From Notospermus geniculatus (lineage: Eukaryota > Nemertea > Pilidiophora > Heteronemertea > Lineidae): a stretch of DNA of 64,000 bases. Below, in pieces: positions 56,601 to 64,000 of the stretch (position 1 is its first letter; every line of letters begins with the position of its first letter). The position numbers were made by a program, and so were the translations under genes. Under the pieces are notes generated by a model. The model made no database searches. It had not been told where the DNA came from and saw only the letters and a program-made list of their open reading frames with translations. The stretch lies in the NCBI GenBank assembly GCA_002633025.1, contig NMRB01000660.1, forward strand, positions 1 to 64,000. The letters run 5' to 3'.

Positions 56601-59600
56601 ATGAAGGCCCGTGGCGAGGTATTACTTGTCTTTTTTAACTCAAAATATCACTTCCATGAATCAATCAATATCGAAAAATTACACGCTTTTGTGATAAAAA
56701 CAGTCTCCTTAAGTTATTCCTGTTAATCCCATTCCCCATATGGTCGTATCGTGGTCATTATCGTAGGTTTTCTGCGGTGTGCCGGTCGCCGTGAAAAAAT
56801 CCAAGATGGTCGACGGTGTGTGCACTGCCTATTCATCCACGTAGCTGCTGTACATGTTTGTACGTACATAGGTCGGCGCCTAATCCCAAGTACAACACTA
56901 ACGGGCACTGACAGTCCTACAGGCGGAGTCATGACCATGAAGACATTTCATATGCCCCTTTCGAAAGTCGGCCATTTCGGCGCTGAGGGTAAAAAGAAAT
57001 GGGAAAATGCATTAAATAAAGGTCAAAGTGTAAGGAGCACGGTATTGCCACTTTTTCTCGACAGCCGGCGCCACTGTGCCATTCTCCAACCCAGGGGCTA
57101 ACTACGTATCGGCGAGTTGACCCGATTTACTACGTAGGCCCCTACATTTCGTAATGCATTTTTGTAGTTCGTGTTACTGCCGCTAGGTGGCTCCCTCTAC
57201 GTCGGCAGTCAAATAAAGCATTTGAGATCCAATACCGTGGTCCTTTAACTAAGTTTTGCCAGAAATTGCAGAAATACCGTAACTGCCAGAAACGCTTGAA
57301 ATTTGGCAGAAGAGAAATATGGCCAAACCATATTTGAGTCGATGATTGAGAAAAGTGTGAGAAAAAAATTGGGTGTCATAGATAGCATAGGTAAATTTTT
57401 CGAGAAATTGGCGATTTTCTACACCTGAACAATAGGTGGATTAACAAACCTTGTCTTCTGAGGCGAGCAAAAAACTGCTTGCCTGAGAACAATAGAGTTT
57501 TCTATTGTTCTCAGGTGAGCAGTTTTTTGTTCGCCTCAGACGACAAGGCCTGGATTAACAGACACTTAAACCTTCTATAATTGTTCAGTTGAAGAAAAAT
57601 ACAGAAATCTTCAAAAACTGATCAACGACACACAATTTTTTTCACACATTTCGCAATGAATTGGCCTTCACAACATGTCAGCCAAATTTCAAGCGTTTCC
57701 GACGGTTATTTCTGCAATTTGTGGCAAAATTTAATGCCTAAACCGGCCATTGCTGCAAATTCAGATTAGGGCCTTTGTGACATTTTAACTACGCAGCGGA
57801 AGCTAGGCTAGGGATGGTTACACCTGAGTGCACATTACCCTAGGTTGTGATATACTGCAATATATCAAAGCCATGTCAAGTGTGCATATAACAATGGTAC
57901 ATAGTCGCCTTTCCAGGAAACTTTCTGCTCTGGGAAGTGAATTGTTATGTTCCAACATTCTTTCTAGATCTGTAGAGGAATGTGTATGTTTCGTAGACTG
58001 AGCCAATTTTGCTGTGACATCAGACCAATTCTGAGAGTGTCTTCCCCCTGTTGGTGGTTTCTACACTCATGACACTTCCAACTCCACACAACTCATTGCA
58101 CACATACCCCTTGCTGTGGTATTCAACTAGTATATCATTGGCTATGTCAAGTGTGCATATAGTAACATTGGTACATTGTCGCCTTTCCAGGAATCCTCTG
58201 TTCTGGGAAGTGAACTATAATGTTCCTACATTTCTTTTGGTTGGTGTTCATTGAATCCAGTTCTCAAAAGCAATAGGCCTACACCGATTTCACAGCACCC
58301 CTGGTCGAATTTTCGTTGTCTACTTCCGTTTTCAACCTCACTAACATGAGCAAGGCAAATATTTCCCAGATCAAGGTTGAAAAACACGTGTTGGTTCCCG
58401 ATACTGCCACTGGGGATCCATCAATTCAACCTCAATCCAGGAAATTTTTGCCCGTACTCCTTGTAGTGAGGTTGAAAATGGAAGTAGCCAACGAAAATTC
58501 TACCAGGGGCGGGGCACTGCGATTGTGCGAGATGTGAAATCGGGTGTATTGAAGATATGTTTTGGATTCTGAAGCATGTTGGACCTGTCTTTTCCTCTCT
58601 CCCTCATTCTTAATGCACACATACCCCTTGCTGTGGTATTCAACTAGTATATCATTGGCTATGTCAAGTGTGCGTATAGTAACATTGGTACATTGTCGCC
58701 TTTCCAGGAACCCTCTGTTCTGGGAAGTGAACTATAATGTTCCTACATATTGAATTTTTCTTTTGGTTGGTGTTCAGTGAATCCAGTTCTCAAAAGCAAT
58801 AGGCCTACACCAATTTCACATCTCGCACGATCGCAGCACCCCTGGTAGAAGTTTTGTTGTCTACTTACGTTTTCAACCTCACTAACATGAGCAAGGCAAA
58901 TATTTCCCAGATCAAGGTTGAAAAACACGTGTTGGTTCCCGATACTGCCGCTGGGGATCCATCAATTCAACCTCGATGCAGGAAATTTTTGCCCGTACTC
59001 CTTGTAGTGAGGTTGAAAATGGAAGTAGCCAACGAAAATTCTACCAGGGGCACTGCGATTGTGCGAGACGTGAAATCGGGTGTACCGGTATTGAAGATAT
59101 GTTTTGGATTCTGAAGCATGTTGGACCTGTCTTTTCCTCTCTCCCTCATTCTTAAAGTGGTCCTAAACCGCCAAGCAAAAGTTGGCACCCGATCATTTTC
59201 ACCGCCCACGAAAATGGAACTTCCGATTTCCGCTCCTGGCTTCTGAGCATGCGCAGTACGCTACCTTCACTGAGTTTGTCAATCGTGCAAACCGTGCAGC
59301 AGACAGGATGCCGAAGCGAGAAGTGAAAGAAGGGAAAGGGCNNNNNNNNNNNNNNNNNNNNNNNNNNNNNNNNNNNNNNNNNNNNNNNNNNNNNNNNNNN
59401 NNNNNNNNNNNNNNNNNNNNNNNNNNNNNNNNNNNNNNNNNNNNNNNNNNNNNNNNNNNNNNNNNNNNNNNNNNNNNNNNNNNNNNNNNNNNNNNNNNNN
59501 NNNNNNNNNNNNNNNNNNNNNNNNNNNNNNNNNNNNNNNNNNNNNNNNNNNCTGAAAATCATCAAAGTGCTGTAACTCAGGAACGACTTGACCCAAAGCG

Positions 59601-60236
59601 CTCCAATGTGCTATGTGGTCCCCTGCAGATGACCTTTATGTGCATGTGAAGTTTCGGCCCGATCGGACATCCAATATGGCCGCCAGGTGGCATAACCCAA
59701 AAATCATCAAAGTCTTTTCTGGGAATGACTTTACCCAGATTGCTCATAACTGATGTGTACCTCCCTCTGTCATTAGACTATTATGTCCAACCCAGTGAGC
59801 ACATGGTCCATGGACCATCTCATTTTAATCCACTTTTCAGATCGCGATCTGGGAGCCCGTCATCGTGCTAGAGCTCATTCTATTCAGATCATGAAAGTTC
59901 AAGCAATCCCATCTAGCAAGTGCAGACGTGCAAACATTAAACAGTTCCACGTAAGTATATTCAAAGGACCAGGGCAGCAGGGAGAATTAAAGAAGACGTT
60001 CTGAGTGGGTTGCAAGATTGCTGGTAGTTCGAAGGTGGCGTCTAATGACAGTTCACTTGCAATAGTTTTCTGTAGCTAGCATTTCTGTGGCAGTTGAGTC
60101 AGAGATATTCCGGGCTCACTATTGCAGATATTTCTTGTTACAGGATAGCAAGATCCAGTTCCCTCTGACAAACCGTGTGAAGAGGCCGCTCCATCACCCA
60201 AGGTTCACCTCCAGGAGACCACACACAACTTTCTAG
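56601..60236 (+). CDS. RPL18A: RPL18A, second copy (B): exon 1 and last two exons around a gap
   Basis: Exon 1 56601-56618 (MKARGE). Penultimate exon 59841-59950 starts in phase 1 and encodes [19 protein letters not shown] through [11 protein letters not shown]. Last exon 60144-60236 encodes [15 protein letters not shown] to RRPHTTF and TAG. AATAAA at 60271. Exon 2 and exon 3 of this copy are absent; they should fall at the 210-N gap (59342-59551), whose true size must then be larger than 210 bases. Joined with exon 2 of copy A and an exon 3 of about 44 codons, the protein would have the usual length of about 176 aa. Confidence 0.92.
57450..57547. repeat. 98-nt near-perfect hairpin, copy B
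   Basis: Counterpart of 44406-44503, same arms and loop. Confidence 0.75.
57829..57960 (+). ncRNA. H/ACA snoRNA-like unit b1 (RPL18A intron 1, copy B)
   Basis: Same 132-nt layout as a1 (45286-45417), including hinge ATAACA and ACATTC at the 3' end. Confidence 0.7.
58097..58233 (+). ncRNA. H/ACA snoRNA-like unit b2 (RPL18A intron 1, copy B)
   Basis: 137 nt; GCACAC closing stem (3' side GTGTGC), hinge ATAGTA, CTTTCCAG / CTGGGAAG, ACATTT end. Confidence 0.75.
58272..58550. mobile_element. MITE following unit b2
   Basis: Same element as 46492-46786; the left arm has lost about 13 bases around TCTCGCACAATCG. Confidence 0.7.
58614..58750 (+). ncRNA. H/ACA snoRNA-like unit b3 (RPL18A intron 1, copy B)
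   Basis: 137 nt with all stems and boxes intact and an ACATAT end. Preceded by the same leader (CTGTCTTTTCCTCTCTCCCT then CATTCTTAA) as a3 and a4. Confidence 0.75.
58797..59092. mobile_element. MITE following unit b3
   Basis: Same element as 46492-46786 and 58272-58550. After it comes the snoRNA leader again, but at 59156 the sequence changes where the next unit should begin. Confidence 0.7.
59342..59551. other. Assembly gap (210 N)
   Basis: A run of N. It hides at least RPL18A exons 2 and 3 of copy B and possibly more snoRNA-like units. Bases 59156-59341 on its left do not match copy A. Confidence 0.98.
59552..59840. repeat. Repeat fragment in RPL18A intron 3
   Basis: ATCATCAAAGT occurs twice about 140 bases apart. 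CGGCCCGATCGGACATCCAA and GCCGCCAGGTGGC resemble the style of the 30172-31068 repeat, and GTGAGCACATGGTCCATGG is its inverted edge. Confidence 0.55.
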
Positions 60237-61973
60237 GAATGGTCAAATTGCTATGTACAGTAATGTATTAAATAAAAAAAATGGAACAAGAAATCTGTTT
60301 GTTGGTGTTGAGAATCCATTCTTGTGGAGTTCCCTGTTAAATGGTGTTGAGAATCCTTCTTGTGGAGTTCCCGGGCACCAGCATCCTAAGAATCTCAGGT
60401 CATGTGTATAGACATACCTCTCCCTCAGAACCAAGTGCAAGAAGGCTGGCGCGGATCTGGAGGGGGATGCACCGGGCACGCGCCTGCCCTTTTTGCCAAC
60501 AAATCTGTAAAATCAACCGTGAAATTCGGGAATTGGGTGCAAATTTCAATGTTCCTAGCACAGGGTACCCCCTCTTCCCAAATCCTGGGTCCGCCCCTGG
60601 AAGGGGAGCATTTGTGTAGACCCTAGGTGCAAGGATGGGACCCAGCTTGTCTGCTGGTTGAACGTACCTTGGTGCAAATCCATTGCAGTCATTTCTCTAT
60701 ATCATGGTGCCTATCCTCACAAATTGGCTCTTGTGTATATCTCGGGCGTAAAAAGTATGGAGTTGTTAGTGTAGTGCAAATCCTTAGGAAACCAACGGTG
60801 GTCACTGGCCCGTTGCGACCAACCCAAGCAAGGCCATTGTACACACGAAGAAACTTGGACGATTAAATGTGAGGCAGTCTAGGAAAACCCGTTGGGTGTC
60901 GCGTTGGAGGAAACTGTTCATAGCGTTGGTGAACTCGCACATTTCAAAAGCCAAAATGTACTGAGTAACAANCCCCCCTGGTTTATCTGCTCTCCGTGAG
61001 TAAACTGAAGGACATAGTGCACAACAGATTTTACAACTACCCAGGGGCCTGTTTCATAAAGTGGCTTTAAGCTAAAGGTACCTTTAACCAAATGGAAAAT
61101 GCATTGAGTTAAATGGTACCAGTAGCTTATAGTCATTTGCCCAGGACAATGGAGTAAGATGGAGCCAAACTTTGTCCTGTCCGTGAGTAGCGAAGTACTT
61201 GTTCGTCGAGGTATCGAACAAAATCAAGAACAAAACCCAGCATATTTCTCCACAAATTATAATTCAAGAATAGTTTGGAATCTATACATGTAGAAACTGT
61301 GGAGGGACAGGTTGGGTAGTACATGTACTTCACAGCCTTTGCCACATAAGCCCATAATGAATCATGCACACATGTATGTAAGAACTCAAAACACACTAAA
61401 TGGGGACCCTAACCAACTTCCTCAATAGGTGTCACTGGTGGTTAAAACTATTGAAATGAAACTGACATCCCGGTCCTGATCAATTTCCCACACAAAAGGC
61501 ATCCATTGTATTAGGACCAGGTTTCGGTGTGCTGCCCCTTATTGAGCTAGGATCCCCATTTGCTAGCTATTCCGGCTACTTTGCCCAGAATACCACGACT
61601 AGAACTACGTTCATCACTGACTTGTCTTTCAATGGCTGGTGAGTATTCATTCCCAACTTTTCAAGTATCGGAATAATGTACATCTCATTTTCGTGATCCA
61701 ACAAAACCACATGTAAAAATATCTGGTTACCATCACCTTGATTTAGCAGAAAATAGTCACAATACAGCTGCTCAAACTAGGATCTCATCTAGATAACAGA
61801 AATGTACTGACGGACGTCTGACTGGAATTCAATGTCCTTTAGGCACAGGGAATTTCAGAAGAATGATGTTAAAATGTTAGCCTTTTTTTCTGAAATGCCG
61901 TGTATAGAGGTGCCATCCAGTCCAAGTGTTCAAGAAATCCACTGTAACGGACGTGGGATCCCCTTTGTCGAAA
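60237..61973. other. Convergent spacer RPL18A to ACAD9
   Basis: Holds the RPL18A poly(A) region, a degraded CAGGGGCGGATCC-type hAT-like fragment in reverse (about 60447-60601), a fragment of the 35498 MITE (60866-60971) that stops at a single N (60972), and the likely ACAD9 3'UTR. The minus-strand frame at 61133-61396 has no recognised similarity. Confidence 0.6.
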
Positions 61974-63872
61974 TCACCAGTTTCTTGTGAGGGGATGTTC
62001 GGCAGCATAACCGTGGTTCTTGAAAATCACATCAGAAATTTGTTTGTAAACATCGTCGTTGTTGTTACCTCCTGAAAGGTACAAGAGAGAGTGAAATTAC
62101 CTTAGGATGTGTGATCACTGCGGAACTGACATTAGGCCTACAAGTAAGTCAGCAACACCGCTGTTTTTCAAATGAATTTAAACTTCAGAACAACAGCCAA
62201 GCAGATTGAAGTTAAACTGGATACACACCTATCTGGAGTTCCCGCAAATTTGCCTCTATTCTTTTATCCGCTTCCCAGCAAAAGGCATAAGCTAGTTGTC
62301 TCTGAAAAGGACATTATACTGGTTTATTCCTTGTGTGTACAGATGCTGCTTCAGAAGTAGTAAGTATACAACAGTGAAATACCTGGATAGCATGAACATT
62401 GAGTGTGTCCTATGTCGAGATAAAACTGACAATCAGTTTAAACTTGAAGAAACTAGTGACTGAATTTTTAGTGAAGTGGGTGTCCTTGATAGTGAAGCAT
62501 CCTTGTGGCAGGAATCTGCTCAGTTAGGTTCCACAAAACTTCCTCAGAAACCAGCGACTCCTACCTCATGGTCATGGTTGCGAAGGCCAATACAGACCGA
62601 TCGAGATGCTCGGGAGATACAGGCTGTCATCGCCAACAAATCCGTACTGATGTCTGCGAATCGCTTCAGGTCAATCTGACGATCAACTATTCCCTAATTT
62701 AGAAATATCAAGTTTAGTTGATTGGCATACCGGTAGATTTCAATCAATTGTAAACATTTCTCCAGCATTTGATTAACTCCGGCCTATCCTGAAACCTTTC
62801 AGTAGAACTCAGATGAGCTGCTCATTCAGCGCTACAATTGACCATTTCTGATTGGCACCCATTTGTACACCTGGGTGGCGAGGCTATTTACCGGTAGGCA
62901 AAGACACTTGCCCAAAGTCTCACACCACAATGGGATTCAAACCCGGGACCTCTGACCGCTAGTCGGAGACCCGAACCACTACACCACCGTGGCTCCTAAC
63001 AAGGACTCTAACATAGCAGGAAATTACACAACCCATCCAAGAATACTGGGGGTTGAAAATGCACATCACAACCATCAAAACCGCTGAACCCAGTTCAGTT
63101 CAAACAGTCGTACCACGTAGACACATACATCACCATAACATTAGCATTTCACTAGATATCTAATCCCAAGACTTACATTTCCATATTTGGCCAGTAGTTC
63201 CTGAACAGCGTATTTGAATTTCATCGTCAGTGTCTCCAATTTTTCTGCCGAGGTCTGCAGAAGATGGAAAAGGATTCTCTATATGATGATTGCAACTTTT
63301 GTCACTGAGTATCAATGTAGACTCGACGCCCATTTTCACTGAAGTAATCTGAATTCACAGGCAAGGTCATCAACACATAGCACACTAAGATTCACATGGC
63401 CTGTAGTGTGAAGAGTGAAGTGACAATGCAGGTGGCAATTGACTAGAATTACACTATGGCAAAAAATGCAAGCTACATGTCTTACTCACAGAAAAAGATG
63501 GGTGTACGAATTCATGAAGTTTCTGGTTGAGTCGTGGATTATTTTTGGTCAGTCTTCCCATCGCTGTGTTTACCAGGAGGCCTAGATTGTTAAGGGGGTC
63601 CTTCAGCTTTCTGGAAAAAGTTGGACTTTTATCATATAATGGAACTTCCATTTCTACACATTTTCAGCACTGGAATTTCTGACTATCTCCGGCCAGCAAC
63701 TTTCGATTACATTCAGTCATGTTATTCCACGGTGCTTTTGTTAAAGGACGAGATATCATATCAATAGGTATTGAAACCGACAGGCCACTTACCTGACAGT
63801 ATCTTGAAGTTCTCTTCCTGCGTGCTGCACTCCAGAAAGGGCCACAAACATCCTGAGAATTTCATTGGTACC
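61974..63872 (-). CDS. ACAD9: ACAD9-like acyl-CoA dehydrogenase, last six exons
   Basis: Mitochondrial flavoprotein; ACAD9 is also a complex I assembly factor. Exons: 63872-63793, 63610-63490, 63254-63177, 62693-62565, 62301-62229 and 62071-61974 (TGA); phases fit; 192 residues. It begins with [20 protein letters not shown], the helix that follows the catalytic region. Next come [21 protein letters not shown], a C-terminal helical domain with [33 protein letters not shown] (very close to ACAD9), [15 protein letters not shown], and the end [16 protein letters not shown] is the nearest alternative; GTNEILRM and [13 protein letters not shown] favour ACAD9. The FAD- and substrate-binding parts lie beyond the right edge. 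Confidence 0.88.
62807..62997 (-). mobile_element. tRNA-derived SINE, family 1, in ACAD9 intron
   Basis: On the minus strand: GGAGCCACGGTGGTGTAGTG, B box CCCGGGTTTGAATCCCATTG, body GCTGAATGAGCAGCTCATCT. Same family as 34836-35128. Confidence 0.85.
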
Positions 63873-64000
63873 CTGAAGCAATGTACAACATGTGGTATTA
63901 AGACCGGGAAGCATATGTGACCCGTCACAGCAGAACCAGATGCATGTCGCTCTTAGCTTGGCAGGATGAGACCAAATGTTTGNCCTCTGCTCATAGTTGT

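Noticed and set aside
59152-59649. Long ORFs on both strands spanning 59152-59649
   Set aside because: They run through the 210-N gap, which translates as X; no real coding content.
61133-61396. 87-codon minus-strand ORF as an extra ACAD9 exon
   Set aside because: ACAD9 reaches its conserved C-terminus and stop at 61974; this frame has no similarity and no acceptor in phase.

Overview
This is a eukaryotic, intron-rich, AT-leaning window packed with short inverted-repeat transposons (MITEs), tRNA-derived SINEs and motifs such as TAGGCCTAC and TACATGTA. The gene set, the protein similarity to vertebrate orthologues and the conserved gene neighbours suggest a marine invertebrate deuterostome (echinoderm, hemichordate or cephalochordate). 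I cannot fix the species from sequence alone. The individual ORFs are almost all single exons or noise. The real genes were built by joining exons with GT-AG splice sites and checking that codon phase is kept across every junction.

Layout, left to right. (1) 196-12205, minus: the first nine coding exons of a KDM5/JARID1/Lid histone H3K4 demethylase (JmjN, ARID, first PHD finger); the JmjC part lies off the left edge. (2) 12770-22309, plus: CCDC77, ten exons, head-to-head with KDM5. (3) 25851-28115, plus: PQBP1 (WW-domain splicing factor), seven exons, followed at 28821-29885 by a tandem copy of its last three exons and 3'UTR. (4) 33745-43068, minus: a complete 22-exon exportin-T (XPOT, tRNA export receptor, 963 aa). 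(5) 43597-47545, plus: exons 1 and 2 of ribosomal protein RPL18A, head-to-head with XPOT; intron 1 carries an array of H/ACA-type snoRNA-like units. (6) 47681-55739, minus: a second XPOT copy, abruptly truncated inside exon 20. (7) 56601-60236, plus: a second RPL18A locus (exon 1, the snoRNA array, a 210-N gap, then the last two exons). (8) 61974-63872, minus: the last six exons of an ACAD9-like acyl-CoA dehydrogenase, running off the right edge.

The XPOT-RPL18A block therefore occurs twice in the same orientation. Exons are nearly identical, introns are similar, and the copies differ by clean presence/absence of at least seven transposon insertions with target-site duplications. Neither RPL18A copy is complete: exon 3 is absent from the whole window. 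The simplest reading is that two divergent haplotypes were laid end to end by the assembler (join at about 47681, with single N characters marking other joins). A true segmental duplication is not excluded.

The most interesting biology is: the multi-copy snoRNA-like array inside RPL18A intron 1 (4 units in one copy, 3 in the other); the conserved KDM5-CCDC77 bidirectional pair; an extra Cys-containing module in PQBP1 just before the WW domain; a 40-bp-period array of ACGGATCCGT palindromes in KDM5 intron 1; and a natural set of filled and empty transposon sites that define several MITE families exactly. I found no bacterial-type system, CRISPR array or virus.
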